Below, piece by piece: positions 8,410-15,524 of a stretch of 37,085 bases of DNA. Position 1 is the first letter of the stretch. The number at the start of each line of letters is the position of its first letter. The notes under the pieces are model-generated. The model saw only the letters and a program-made list of their open reading frames with translations. It had not been told where the DNA came from and did no database searches. The stretch covers positions 1-37,085 of the IMG/VR virus record IMGVR_UViG_3300033144_004200. One strand, given 5' to 3'. Origin of the DNA: a virus. The translations under genes and the position numbers were made by a program.

Positions 8410-8762
8410 CCTTCCAACTCTCGTTCGGCTTGGAGCTTCGCGATCTCCTCTTCGACCCTCTCCGGTGTGAGTATCTCGACCATCGCAGGAGCCTTGAAGC
8501 CGTTCCGGTCGAGGATCGAGTCGACCGCTCGCATACGGACATTCCACGGGACGTCGTCGTTACCGAGCGCGCCACGAAGCTCGACGAGCGCCGGACCGAC
8601 CATCTGCTTCATAACCTCTCGGGCGTTCGCCTTCCGAACCTGCGGCGCGTTGCCTCCGTGGATACGACAGACGGTGCCGCCCTTGTTCGGAGGATTACCG
8701 CATCTCTTCCCCGTCGACTTCGCCGTCGCGGTACACGACACTCCGTCCTTACGTCTCGCCAT
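8406..8762 (-). CDS. terS: Small terminase subunit
   Basis: 118 residues. The N-terminus has CTATAKSTGKRCGNPP and VCRIHGG, a Cys/HGG zinc-binding-like signature common in actinophage small terminases. The rest is helical (VRKANAREVMKQMVGPALVELRG...). It probably recognises the packaging site and recruits the large subunit. ATG at 8762 has GGAGG upstream and overlaps the glycosyltransferase end by 14 nt, so the modification genes and packaging genes are on one transcript. Confidence 0.9.
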   Translation of the reverse strand: MARRKDGVSCTATAKSTGKRCGNPPNKGGTVCRIHGGNAPQVRKANAREVMKQMVGPALVELRGALGNDDVPWNVRMRAVDSILDRNGFKAPAMVEILTPERVEEEIAKLQAERELEG

Positions 8763-10059
8763 CGGTGCCTCCTCCGTAGGTCGACTTCGACATCGGGACT
8801 CCCATGTTCCGGAGTGCCGATCGGTACGGCGTCCACTTGATGTTCACTCCCCACCGCATCTCCTTAAGGAGCGACGCCTTCGACCGCTCCTCCTTCGAGA
8901 CGAGACGATGGAGATCGTGTATCTTCTTGGAACGGGCTCCGATCGTCGGAAGCTCCTCGATCGCCATATCGAGCATTGCGGAGAAGTCTCCGATCCGAGC
9001 TTTCCACGTGAGGGAAGCGAACCTCGAAGCGCTGAGTGTCCGCGCGTCCTCGTGTAGAGCATCGTTTGACAGCATTTCGTCGAGTAGAGCGACGAGGTCG
9101 CCTTCTGCCTGGAATCCGAACATCGCGTCTCCGGCGAGTTCTCGATACGAAGGCTCGTCGTGTAGGACGTACGGGACGCCGACGGAGTATCCGTCCGTGA
9201 CGGCGACCGACCATCCGGCGTACTTCTGAGCCATACCGACTCCGACTCGACAGGCCGAGAGGTTCGACAGATACTCGAACCGTGTCTCGTTCTCGCCGAC
9301 GACCATCCAGTCTCGGATCGGCTTATCGGCGAGCGGCACCCAGACGTCGAAGTCCTTCCGCTTCGCCCAGAGTTCGTCGATCGCGGAGACGAAGTCGCCG
9401 AAGCCCTTGTACGTCTGCGGCCGGTGGTTGAACACGATCCGGGAATGCTCGAGGGATCGCTGCTCGAAGTCCGGCGTCTCCGCTCCGAGCGTCATCGGTG
9501 TGACGATCTCGTCGAGGCGTTCGATCGTCGCGTCATTGAACCGAGTAGCGGCGTTCGAGAGGAGGAGCGCCTTCTGCGCTTCCGTGTTGATTCCGCATCG
9601 GAGCATCTGGAGGAGGCCGAGAATGTTGACGTCCATAACCGTCGAGTCGTAGTTCGTGATCTCGGGGAACTCGGTCCAGTGGGTATAGCCGACGATCGGT
9701 GGCTGCTCGTTCGTCGCATTATCGAAGAGGTTCCTCAGTTGGAGCGTATGTTCCGGCAGATGTGAGAAGACGACGTCGACGGACTTCCTCTTCCAGTCGA
9801 TCAGTTCGAGGAGGCGGACCGTGTCGAAGTGGAGACGCATCGTGTTCGGATACGTCGGCAGCGGATACCGAAGCTGTCGGACGTTCGGAAGGTCGAGCGA
9901 TCGGACGCCTTCGGGGAGGAGCGCCGTGAACGTAAGGTCGTCTCGGACCTCGGCGAGCTCTCGAAGGAGCGGCGCGAGGAGGACGATGTACGAGTCCGTT
10001 TCGAGTTCCTTCTGGTACGTGATGTTCGGGTACAGGAGTACGTGATATCGACTTTCCAT
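8749..10059 (-). CDS. GT-B glycosyltransferase (GT4-like)
   Basis: 436 residues from ATG 10059, 4 nt after the Mom-like stop. The C-terminal half has the GT-B hallmarks: HSRIVFNHRPQTYKGFGDF starting the nucleotide-sugar domain, then SACRVGVGMAQKYAGWS and YSVGVPYVLHDEPSYRELAG, which match the donor-site loop of GT4-type enzymes. The N-terminal half begins with a beta strand and Gln/Glu loop (HVLLYPNITYQKELETDS). The acceptor cannot be told from sequence. It is wedged between a Mom-like DNA modification gene and the terminase, so DNA bases, or virion proteins, are candidate acceptors. A much longer open frame from 10314 is a shadow over the Mom gene and has biased Arg/Ser content. Confidence 0.85.
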   Translation of the reverse strand: MESRYHVLLYPNITYQKELETDSYIVLLAPLLRELAEVRDDLTFTALLPEGVRSLDLPNVRQLRYPLPTYPNTMRLHFDTVRLLELIDWKRKSVDVVFSHLPEHTLQLRNLFDNATNEQPPIVGYTHWTEFPEITNYDSTVMDVNILGLLQMLRCGINTEAQKALLLSNAATRFNDATIERLDEIVTPMTLGAETPDFEQRSLEHSRIVFNHRPQTYKGFGDFVSAIDELWAKRKDFDVWVPLADKPIRDWMVVGENETRFEYLSNLSACRVGVGMAQKYAGWSVAVTDGYSVGVPYVLHDEPSYRELAGDAMFGFQAEGDLVALLDEMLSNDALHEDARTLSASRFASLTWKARIGDFSAMLDMAIEELPTIGARSKKIHDLHRLVSKEERSKASLLKEMRWGVNIKWTPYRSALRNMGVPMSKSTYGGGTDGET

Positions 10060-10063
10060 GAGG

Positions 10064-10798
10064 TCAGGACTTTCCTTGCGGTCGAGCGGCACCCGAGGAT
10101 CGCACTCGGCCCTCCGGTCGGGTAGACCGGCGTCTCGCTTCTGAGACTTGTGCCGCGAGGTCGTCGCTCGTCGGATACGGTAGTGCCTCTTTCGAGATCG
10201 TCCTGCGCATCTTCTTGTCGAACGCATAGAGGTAGCGGAACTTCGAGGACCGGAAGCGCGTCGGTGCGGCGTCGATCTCTTCCTTCGTGAGGACTTGGCC
10301 AGGCTTCCGCCCAAACTGTGTCTTTCCGTGAGGGTTCGCGTTCGTCGCTCCTTGGATCGTCCGGTTGTGTCGCCACTTTCCGTCGATGCGTTTCTCCCAT
10401 AGCATCGCGGACGGTCCGGTGTACGTCCAGTTCATTGCTTGGTAGATCGAGCCGAGATGTCCGGCTTCGGGGTCGGCGTAGGAGACGACGAGCATCAGCT
10501 TCGGGTTCGTCGAGCGGAGGAGGCGGAGCGCAGCGGCGACGAGTTGCGATACCGGCATCGTGTGGTCGCGGAGTGCGACTCTCGCGAGTTCGCATGTCTG
10601 CTCTCGGTCGAGGCCGTACTTGAACCCGATCGCTTGGAGGTTCCCGACTCCGGTCGAGAAGATGACGATGCCGGCGAAGCGGTCGTCTTCCCAGAGGCCG
10701 ACCTTGACCGTCTTCCCGATCGGGAGCGTGCCGGAGTAGTGCCAGTGTTCGCATGCGTACTTCGCCGAGGCGGTGTCGGCGAACGCGATCGTCGTCAC
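10064..10798 (-). CDS. Mom-like DNA modification protein
   Basis: 244 residues from a GTG at 10798 that overlaps the ParB-like stop as GTGA; an ATG 16 codons further up (10846) is possible. The pattern HYSG (20-23), a KVGLWEDDRFAGIVIF strand, ELARVALRDH, and SYADPEAGHLGSIYQAMNW (106-124) fits the phage Mom family, whose Mu member converts adenine in DNA to a carbamoylmethyl form and has an acyltransferase-like fold. The last 40 residues are basic and probably disordered. Such a protein would shield phage DNA from host restriction. Neighbours are a ParB-like protein and a glycosyltransferase, making a compact cassette. Family assignment is from remembered motifs. Confidence 0.85.
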   Translation of the reverse strand: MTTIAFADTASAKYACEHWHYSGTLPIGKTVKVGLWEDDRFAGIVIFSTGVGNLQAIGFKYGLDREQTCELARVALRDHTMPVSQLVAAALRLLRSTNPKLMLVVSYADPEAGHLGSIYQAMNWTYTGPSAMLWEKRIDGKWRHNRTIQGATNANPHGKTQFGRKPGQVLTKEEIDAAPTRFRSSKFRYLYAFDKKMRRTISKEALPYPTSDDLAAQVSEARRRSTRPEGRVRSSGAARPQGKS

Positions 10799-11370
10799 TT
10801 GTTCGCTCGGTCCGCCCACGGAAACGAGTGGGCGCACTTCGGGCATTCGATCCTCGTATCGCCTTTGACCGTGTCGAGTTGTCCTTGCTCGTCTCCGTCG
10901 ACGGGGAGGAACAGTGTCGTGTCGAGGTCGGCCATCATGTCGTCGAGGAGGTCTTCGTCGTATCCGGTGGCGAGGAGTCCGAGGTTCGACTGTTGGAGTT
11001 CGAGAAGCGTCTCGGCGAGGAGCGCGTCGTCGGAGTATGCGAGACGGGCGTACTGGTTGTCGGCGGTCATAACCCGAATCTCGTCCTCCGGAGTAAGCGG
11101 TCCTCCGTCGAAGCGGACGAGTAGGTGGGCGAGCATCTTCTGGTCGCCGTTCATCTTCGCGGCGAGGTAGGTGTGGTTCCCAGCGAGGATATTCCCCGAC
11201 GCTTCGGAGACGACGATCGCTCGGAACTGTCCGAGGACGCCGAGGCTGATAGAGATCGCTCCGGCGTCGCCGTGGTTCGCGTTCTTCGGATGCGTCTGGA
11301 TCGTGGCGAGCTCGACGAGCTTCGTCGTCCGGACCTTCGCGATCGGATCGGTCGTCTTCGTCTTCGCCAT
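10795..11370 (-). CDS. ParB-like nuclease domain protein with C-terminal CxxC
   Basis: 191 residues. The N-terminal two thirds resemble the ParB/sulfiredoxin fold: KLVELATIQTHPKNANHGD, SISLGVLGQFRAIVV and an ILAGNHTYLAA motif at 61-71 in place of the usual GERRyrA. The C-terminus has CPKC (176-179) before HSFPW. This kind of protein is common beside phage DNA-modification genes rather than in partition, and no parA is visible. ATG 11370 is chosen because GGAGGAACAG, the start-associated element found throughout the early genes, lies directly upstream; ATG 11388 has none. It is the first gene of the late operon. Confidence 0.82.
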   Translation of the reverse strand: MAKTKTTDPIAKVRTTKLVELATIQTHPKNANHGDAGAISISLGVLGQFRAIVVSEASGNILAGNHTYLAAKMNGDQKMLAHLLVRFDGGPLTPEDEIRVMTADNQYARLAYSDDALLAETLLELQQSNLGLLATGYDEDLLDDMMADLDTTLFLPVDGDEQGQLDTVKGDTRIECPKCAHSFPWADRANK

Positions 11371-11438
11371 CTGTTCCTCCTTAGACATATCGGGCAGCGT
11401 CACGGGTCCTCGAACCGTCGAATGACCGCTGCCTCGAT

Positions 11439-11458
11439 GGCTCCTTGAAGCAGGAGCC
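11439..11458. other. Hairpin in 5' leader of late operon
   Basis: Arms GGCTCCT (11439-11445) and AGGAGCC (11452-11458) with a 6-nt loop. It lies 70-90 nt upstream of the ParB-like ATG, inside the leader predicted from the minus promoter at 11522-11550. One arm contains an AGGAG on the plus strand and its complement on the other, so it could fold away ribosome signals. A regulatory role is inference. Confidence 0.35.
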
Positions 11459-11477
11459 GACGGAGTAGGAGGAACAG

Positions 11478-11528
11478 ATGATCGCCGTTCCCTCCGTCCG
11501 AGAACCGAGTGATATCCCACAAGGCTAG
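11478..11528 (+). CDS. Candidate 16-aa ORF with start-associated element
   Basis: ATG at 11478 follows GGAGGAACAG (11468-11477) with no gap, the same arrangement as the real early genes. It codes MIAVPSVREPSDIPQG and then stops at TAG 11526-11528. No plus-strand promoter is obvious upstream. It may be a leader peptide, a decayed gene start, or a decoy. The good translation signal is seen; expression is not. Confidence 0.3.
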   Translation: MIAVPSVREPSDIPQG

Positions 11529-11550
11529 GCGCGTGCCTGGAATCGTTCAA
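11522..11550 (-). promoter_or_regulatory. Candidate late-operon promoter
   Basis: On the minus strand TTGAAC (11550-11545) and TAGCCT (11527-11522) are 17 nt apart, a fair match to an actinobacterial housekeeping promoter (TTGAnn, TAnnnT). The start point would be near 11515, leaving a leader of about 145 nt before the ParB-like ATG. The -10 box overlaps the stop of the 16-codon plus-strand ORF. Confidence 0.4.
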
Positions 11551-11640
11551 CCCGACCGTTTCAGACGCTCCGCCGAGACGTTTCGGATATTCTTTCAGAC
11601 CGGCCGGAAACCGTTGGTACCACTACGTCCTGAGCGTCCG

Positions 11641-11656
11641 AGGCGATAGATCGCCT
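11641..11656. promoter_or_regulatory. Palindromic operator-like site
   Basis: AGGCGATAGATCGCCT has perfect 7-bp arms around a 2-bp centre. If transcription starts at 11692 (see TATATT box), its centre is about 43 bp upstream, the usual place for an activator overlapping a poor -35. A repressor site is equally possible. A direct repeat CGGCTAT follows at 11675-11681 and 11687-11693. Confidence 0.4.
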
Positions 11657-11678
11657 ATACCTAGCGTGATAGTTCGGC

Positions 11679-11684
11679 TATATT
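11679..11684 (+). promoter_or_regulatory. Candidate early promoter -10 box
   Basis: TATATT lies 7 nt before an ATG at 11692 that is in frame with the first early gene. No good -35 is seen 16-18 nt upstream, where the palindrome at 11641-11656 ends. Transcription from here would give a leaderless or nearly leaderless message starting at 11692, with the better supported ATG 11734 further down. Confidence 0.35.
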
Positions 11685-11733
11685 GACGGCTATGGAAAGA
11701 GGAAACACCGAAGCGACGAACCGGAGGAACGAA

Positions 11734-11991
11734 ATGACCACGAAGACATTCGTGAAGGAATGGCTGCTCGATAACTATCTAGTCCGGAGCTACCCGGGGA
11801 ACGCCGAACTCGCCGACTGCATCGTCTCGCAGAAGCTCACGAACCTCGACGCCACGGTCGAGCATTACCGCTCGATGGAGTCCGGCGATCCGGAAGGCGG
11901 AAACGACGCACTCGGGTTCGTCCTTACCAGCCTCGTCGAATGCCACGAAGGACCGCACACCGACAACTGCCCAGACGGAGGAACGAAGTGA
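11734..11991 (+). CDS. Early protein, 85 aa, unknown
   Basis: First gene of the early operon. The ATG at 11734 follows GGAGGAACGA (11723-11732); an in-frame ATG at 11692 would add 14 residues if the transcript is leaderless. The sequence is acidic and helical (KTFVKEWLLDNYLVRSYPGNAELADCIV...). No family is recognised. It ends in GGTK because the last codons double as the translation signal of the next gene. Confidence 0.7.
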   Translation: MTTKTFVKEWLLDNYLVRSYPGNAELADCIVSQKLTNLDATVEHYRSMESGDPEGGNDALGFVLTSLVECHEGPHTDNCPDGGTK

Positions 11992-12167
11992 GTCTCCTAA
12001 CCGCCGCACAGAAGAGGAACCACCCTCGCCGACAAGTCCAGACGCTCCGCCGGATCGCGACGAACGCGAACCGGAGAGGCGACACCGCGAAAGTACAAGC
12101 AGCCATCGACGAGATGACGGCACTCGACGTCGAGTACCAACTCGGATATCTAGGAGGAACGAAATGA
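11988..12167 (+). CDS. Small basic protein, 59 aa, unknown
   Basis: GTG start at 11988 in a GTGA overlap with the previous gene, directly after GGAGGAACGA (11977-11986). The N-terminal half is Arg/Gln-rich (QKRNHPRRQVQTLRRIATNANRRGD), followed by an acidic helix (AIDEMTALDVEYQLGYL). This could be a small nucleic-acid-binding protein, but no motif proves it. It ends in GGTK from the overlapping signal. Confidence 0.65.
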   Translation: MSLLTAAQKRNHPRRQVQTLRRIATNANRRGDTAKVQAAIDEMTALDVEYQLGYLGGTK

Positions 12168-12694
12168 ACACCTACACGCTACGCCAAGGAAACGACGAGA
12201 TCACGATCGACGCTCGGAGCGGACTCGAAGCTCGCGCCGACGCTTACGAACTCACCGGCAAGGACCGCTGGGTCGTCGTTCCTTCCTCCGATCCGAGAAT
12301 GTGCGATCGGTGTAGGATCGCTCGCCACTCCGGAACGTGCGAAGAGAACTCCGATCGCCTCGCCGCCGAGTCCGTCCACACTTTCGCCGCCGCCGCACAA
12401 GACGAGATCGACAACGACTTCCGAGACGCGCATCTCGAAGGACTCGGACAACTCGGCTTCGTCCACGAATGGCTCGCCGCTTCCGATCCGAACTCCGGAC
12501 GCTGGTTCGTTCCGAGCGGAGACTTCGGGAAGCAGACGAGGATTCGTGCGGTCGTCGGACTCGGAGCCGAAGGTTCCGATCTCTACGTCTTCGCCGCCGG
12601 AGGTCAGGAACTCGCCTACACGATCCACTTCGACGCTCCTACGCCGTCGAACGTAATCAACCAGAGCGTCGCAGCCGCGATGCGGAATCTCTAG
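12164..12694 (+). CDS. Early protein, 176 aa, unknown
   Basis: ATG at 12164 after GGAGGAACGA (12153-12162), with an ATGA overlap. There is one CDRC pair with a further Cys (CDRCRIARHSGTC, about 47-59) that could bind zinc. The middle is acidic and helical, and the C-terminal half is beta-rich with many Gly. No family is recognised. Confidence 0.7.
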   Translation: MNTYTLRQGNDEITIDARSGLEARADAYELTGKDRWVVVPSSDPRMCDRCRIARHSGTCEENSDRLAAESVHTFAAAAQDEIDNDFRDAHLEGLGQLGFVHEWLAASDPNSGRWFVPSGDFGKQTRIRAVVGLGAEGSDLYVFAAGGQELAYTIHFDAPTPSNVINQSVAAAMRNL

Positions 12695-12704
12695 GAGGAA
12701 CAGA

Positions 12705-12977
12705 ATGGCCTACCCACACGACGAGCAGAACGAAACGACCATCCACGAAGCCGAGTCCGCCGAGCCGTTCCGGTTCCGTCGGATACCGACCATCTACTTC
12801 GACGAGAAGATCGTCCGCCTCGCCGACGCCATCGAGCGCCTTCCGAGAGTCTGCGATCAGGTCTGGGAACTCCAAGCCATCGTCGTCTACGCCGAAGCGA
12901 TCGCGGCGGAAGCGGCCAAGTGGGGGCGAGTCGCACGCGAAGACGAGAAGCGGTACAACGAAAGCGTCTCGAAGTGA
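12705..12977 (+). CDS. Acidic helical early protein, 90 aa
   Basis: ATG at 12705 after GGAGGAACAG. Residues 30-90 form long charged helices (DEKIVRLADAIERLPRVCDQVWELQAIV..., then EAAKWGRVAREDEKRYNE), suggesting a coiled coil. No family is recognised. Confidence 0.65.
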   Translation: MAYPHDEQNETTIHEAESAEPFRFRRIPTIYFDEKIVRLADAIERLPRVCDQVWELQAIVVYAEAIAAEAAKWGRVAREDEKRYNESVSK

Positions 12978-13555
12978 GTCGCCTCACGGTCCGGCGGACT
13001 ATCGAACTCGAACTCTCTGACGACGAGTACGTCGAAGTCCAGAACGTCCTCCGACGCGCGGCCGTCCGGTCGACGGTCGACCTCGACGTCGACGAGAAGG
13101 AAGCACTCACGATCGAACACCTGAGAACGAACCTCGCGCAAGCGATGGTCGCCACCGACGATAAGAGGAGGAACGAGATGGAAGAGACAATCTACGTCGA
13201 GACGATGGGCGAAGGCGACTTCGCCGTCGCGGAGATCATCGACACCGCGAAGGCGAACGTCGGCGATCCGCACTGGAAGATCGAATACTGGAACACCGGA
13301 GGCGGCTGCATGTGCATCGTCGCCGACCATCCGGCGCTCCCGATCTGCGAAGGCGGAGGAGAAGACGAGACGGACCTCGTCTATGTCGGAGACGCCTCCG
13401 GCGAGATCGGCTGGTCGAACTACTACGGCGACCGCTTCGGAGACTTCGATCCGGCGTCCACCGCAGAAGAGACAGGAGAGGCGCTCGCGGCGCTCCTCGA
13501 CGGATACCTCGCAAGGAACGAACTACCCAACCCATACGAAGGAGGAGCGAAGTGA
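12974..13555 (+). CDS. Early protein, 193 aa, with internal second start
   Basis: GTG at 12974 in a GTGA overlap. The first 68 residues (TIELELSDDEYVEVQNVLRRAAV..., DVDEKEALTIEHLRTNLAQAM) are a charged helical unit. In the same frame an intact GGAGGAACGA and ATG occur at 13167-13180, so a 125-residue product (MEETIYVETMGEGDF...) can also be made. That second part has HWKIEYWNTGGGCMCIV and GWSNYYGDRFGDFD and reads like a separate protein. The simplest view is two ancestral genes joined by loss of a stop, with two products possible. No function is recognised for either part. Confidence 0.65.
   Translation: MSRLTVRRTIELELSDDEYVEVQNVLRRAAVRSTVDLDVDEKEALTIEHLRTNLAQAMVATDDKRRNEMEETIYVETMGEGDFAVAEIIDTAKANVGDPHWKIEYWNTGGGCMCIVADHPALPICEGGGEDETDLVYVGDASGEIGWSNYYGDRFGDFDPASTAEETGEALAALLDGYLARNELPNPYEGGAK
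13167..13180 (+). promoter_or_regulatory. Start-associated element inside an open frame
   Basis: GGAGGAACGA at 13167-13176 followed by G and ATG at 13178-13180, in frame with the GTG at 12974. In every other copy of this element in the early operon an upstream gene stops within a few bases. Here it does not. Confidence 0.6.
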
Positions 13556-13785
13556 AGACCATCACGATCTATCGCGACAACCGGATCGACCAACGAGAGG
13601 AGTGGGACGTCGACGTCACGGCCGACGTCTTCTGGCGCTCCGAGTACGCCGCCTACGAATGGCCAATCGAGCGGAAGGTCGCCGCCTACCTGAGCGGCGT
13701 CGGCGACGTCGAGGACACGGACCACTTCAACCGACTAGTCGACGCCGTAATCGAGCGGCGTCCGAACAGAGGAGGAACGGAATAA
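13552..13785 (+). CDS. Early protein, 77 aa, unknown
   Basis: GTG at 13552 in a GTGA overlap, after the variant GGAGGAGCGA (13541-13550). The sequence is acidic with aromatic residues (DVFWRSEYAAYEWPIERKVAAYLSG). It ends in GGTE from the overlapping signal of the next gene. No family is recognised. Confidence 0.65.
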   Translation: MKTITIYRDNRIDQREEWDVDVTADVFWRSEYAAYEWPIERKVAAYLSGVGDVEDTDHFNRLVDAVIERRPNRGGTE

Positions 13786-14045
13786 TGGCACGCCTAACGA
13801 TGAAGGACGACAAGGCACCAGCGGACACCTACTACCCGATGGCGGCGATCGCCATCGAGATCGGAGACGACGGAGAGGTCAAGTACATCGCGGTCCTTCC
13901 GGCCGAAGGCGACCCCGGCTACTTCGGAGCGAAGCTCGACGAACGAGTCTGGGCGGCGGTCCAACGCCACTTCGACAAGGTCGCCTCCGAGGTCGAGGCC
14001 GGACTCCTCGACGACAGCGAAGTAATCATCGGATGGGAGGGCTAA
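13785..14045 (+). CDS. Early protein, 86 aa, unknown
   Basis: ATG at 13785 in a TAATG overlap, after GGAGGAACGG (13771-13780). The centre is beta-rich (AAIAIEIGDDGEVKYIAVLPAEG) and the C-terminus is a helix (RVWAAVQRHFDKVASEVEAGL). No family is recognised. Confidence 0.65.
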   Translation: MARLTMKDDKAPADTYYPMAAIAIEIGDDGEVKYIAVLPAEGDPGYFGAKLDERVWAAVQRHFDKVASEVEAGLLDDSEVIIGWEG

Positions 14046-14251
14046 TGGACGACCTCCTTACCGGACGCCGGATCGTCGAGGTCCGACCGCAGACACAAGC
14101 CGAGAAGGACGAGGAAGGATGGCTCCATCCGGCGACCGTCCTCGTCCTCGACGACGGCACGAAGCTCTACCCATCTATGGACGACGAAGGAAACGGAGCC
14201 GGAACTCTCTTCGGCATGACGACAACCGGCGACGCGTTCGCGCTCGCTTAG
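14045..14251 (+). CDS. Small early protein, 68 aa
   Basis: ATG at 14045 in a TAATG overlap with GGGAGG upstream. It looks like a small beta-barrel (GRRIVEVRPQTQAEKDEEGW, then TVLVLDDGTKLYPSMDDEGN). It resembles in style the short 'DDGTxLYPSxDxEGN' phage proteins of unknown function. No role can be assigned. Confidence 0.65.
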   Translation: MDDLLTGRRIVEVRPQTQAEKDEEGWLHPATVLVLDDGTKLYPSMDDEGNGAGTLFGMTTTGDAFALA

Positions 14252-14259
14252 GAGGAACA

Positions 14260-14478
14260 ATGAAACCACAGAAGAGTCCGGTCGAAGGAGCGAACGTCGA
14301 ACTCCACTCAATCCAATGCGGAGGCGCTTACGGCGTCCCGTTCGTCTGCGTCTGCGACGACGAGGCGAAGGTCCGACGTCACGACTGGCAGGTCGACGAC
14401 GACGTCCTCGCCTGCGACTGGTGCGGAGTCCGCTCGTACAACAAGGAAGCGGAGAAGCCATGTCCCAGCGACGTATAA
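14260..14478 (+). CDS. Cys-rich small protein, 72 aa
   Basis: ATG at 14260 after GGAGGAACAA. It carries CVC near residues 30-32 and CDWC at 52-55 with more Cys at the end, so zinc binding is plausible. The next gene starts inside its last codons. No family is recognised. Confidence 0.65.
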   Translation: MKPQKSPVEGANVELHSIQCGGAYGVPFVCVCDDEAKVRRHDWQVDDDVLACDWCGVRSYNKEAEKPCPSDV

Positions 14479-14795
14479 CGATCGCCGAGGTCGACGAGTC
14501 CTTCGAGACGCTGTGTAAGCGCCTCGGAGTTCCGGTCGGCCATTACGAGCGCCGAGAGGTCTACGGCGTCGAGGCGTGGGCGGCGATTCCAGGCGGATGG
14601 TCACTGTCCAATTCTCACGATCCGCGAGCACCGGGACTCGTAATCGAGATCATGGCGGACGACGGAACGACCTCCGTCTCGCGGCCGTTCGGAATGGAGC
14701 GGAAGTCGAAGCGGAAGATGTTCGAGTTCATCCGAGCGGTCCACGAAGGAATCACTCTCGAACGAAACCGGACGAACGAATGGAGAGAACAGTGA
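14460..14795 (+). CDS. Early protein, 111 aa, unknown
   Basis: ATG at 14460 with GGAG 6 nt upstream, overlapping the previous gene by 19 nt. Predicted mixed fold: an N-terminal helix (AEVDESFETLCKRLG), a beta-rich centre and a basic C-terminal helix (MERKSKRKMFEFIRAVHEG). No family is recognised. Confidence 0.65.
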   Translation: MSQRRITIAEVDESFETLCKRLGVPVGHYERREVYGVEAWAAIPGGWSLSNSHDPRAPGLVIEIMADDGTTSVSRPFGMERKSKRKMFEFIRAVHEGITLERNRTNEWREQ

Positions 14796-15058
14796 AGGAG
14801 ATACCGAGGAACATGACGACCGATCCTGTAATCGAGATACTGACGAGCTTCGAGATCAGGTTCGACGCCTTCAACCACGACACGATACTCGACTCGCTAC
14901 AGCCGGACATTCCGGGCGAGTCTCGACTCAAGTGCCTCAAGTGCGGCGAGGTCGCGACCGTCTCTATCCGAGAGGAGAAGGCGTGGACGCTCGTCGGAGC
15001 GACGAACCTCGGACGTCTCTGCGCCGGAACGAACGTCGTCGATGTGAGGTTCCGATGA
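14792..15058 (+). CDS. Early protein with CxxC, 88 aa
   Basis: GTG at 14792 in a GTGA overlap is chosen by analogy with its neighbours; ATG 14813 is the alternative. It has an acidic N-terminal half and a CLKCGE motif in the middle with one later Cys, a possible small zinc site. No family is recognised. Confidence 0.6.
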   Translation: MKEIPRNMTTDPVIEILTSFEIRFDAFNHDTILDSLQPDIPGESRLKCLKCGEVATVSIREEKAWTLVGATNLGRLCAGTNVVDVRFR

Positions 15059-15348
15059 GCCACCGAGAGGTCGAGGCGAAGGCGGCGACCTACGTCCTCG
15101 AAGGAAGAGTCGTCGTCGAGACGGTGATCTTCGACGACGACGGACTGGTCGTCGAAGCGCTCGGCTTCGTAACGAACGACGACGGCGATACGTGGATGGT
15201 TCACATCGACGGAGACGAGACGACCTGCAACTGCCCGTATGGAATCCGGCAGGACGCCGGAGGCCACGCACACGATATCGCGATTCGAGTCGCTGCGATG
15301 GGTAGCTACTCGACGAACGGAAACTACTCGATGAGGGAGGAGCAATGA
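15055..15348 (+). CDS. SWIM-like zinc finger protein, 97 aa
   Basis: ATG at 15055 in an ATGA overlap. Residues 55-80 read TTCNCPYGIRQDAGGHAHDI, with Cys58, Cys60, His71 and His73 followed by a helix. This matches the SWIM zinc-finger layout (CxC ... CxH) except that the third ligand is His. SWIM domains bind DNA or protein. The rest is short and beta-rich. It lies just before a small HTH gene. Family assignment is from the pattern only. Confidence 0.6.
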   Translation: MSHREVEAKAATYVLEGRVVVETVIFDDDGLVVEALGFVTNDDGDTWMVHIDGDETTCNCPYGIRQDAGGHAHDIAIRVAAMGSYSTNGNYSMREEQ

Positions 15349-15524
15349 CGCTCGACGTAATGGGAGTCACGGAGATCGCCGAACGGCTCGGCAAGACGGA
15401 AGGCTACGTCTCGACGTCGCTGATCCAGCGAGGGAAACTTCCCGATCCGGACGCGATCGTCGGAGGTCGGAAGATATGGCGGCGCTCAACGATCGAACGC
15501 TGGATCGACAAGGAGGAACGATGA
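15345..15524 (+). CDS. Small HTH protein, excisionase/MerR-like, 59 aa
   Basis: ATG at 15345 in an ATGA overlap after GGAGGAGCA. The sequence has a clear winged-HTH pattern: EIAERLGKTEGYVSTSL as the helix-turn-helix, then GKLPDPDAIVGGRKIWRRSTIERWI. It is a paralogue in layout of the 71-aa protein at 33323-33538; both share EIAERLG, LPDPxA and IW. Such small proteins act as excisionases or transcription regulators. With no integrase in view, regulation is more likely. Confidence 0.8.
   Translation: MTLDVMGVTEIAERLGKTEGYVSTSLIQRGKLPDPDAIVGGRKIWRRSTIERWIDKEER

Larger units (their letters stand above)
11371..11733. other. Divergent regulatory region
   Basis: About 360 bp with no convincing long gene, between the first late gene (minus) and the first early gene (plus). 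It contains a candidate minus promoter (11522-11550), a 7-bp hairpin (11439-11458), a 16-codon ORF with a perfect start-associated element (11478-11528), a 16-bp palindrome (11641-11656) and a TATATT box (11679-11684). The part from 11580 to 11700 is more AT-rich than the coding regions. Confidence 0.7.

Noticed and set aside
10795-11370. ParB-like gene as part of a plasmid-type partition system
   Set aside because: No parA or centromere-like repeats nearby; the gene is joined to a DNA modification gene.
15345-15524. Small HTH as proof of a temperate phage with excision
   Set aside because: No integrase, attachment site or repressor-type gene was found in the window; the HTH alone does not show lysogeny.
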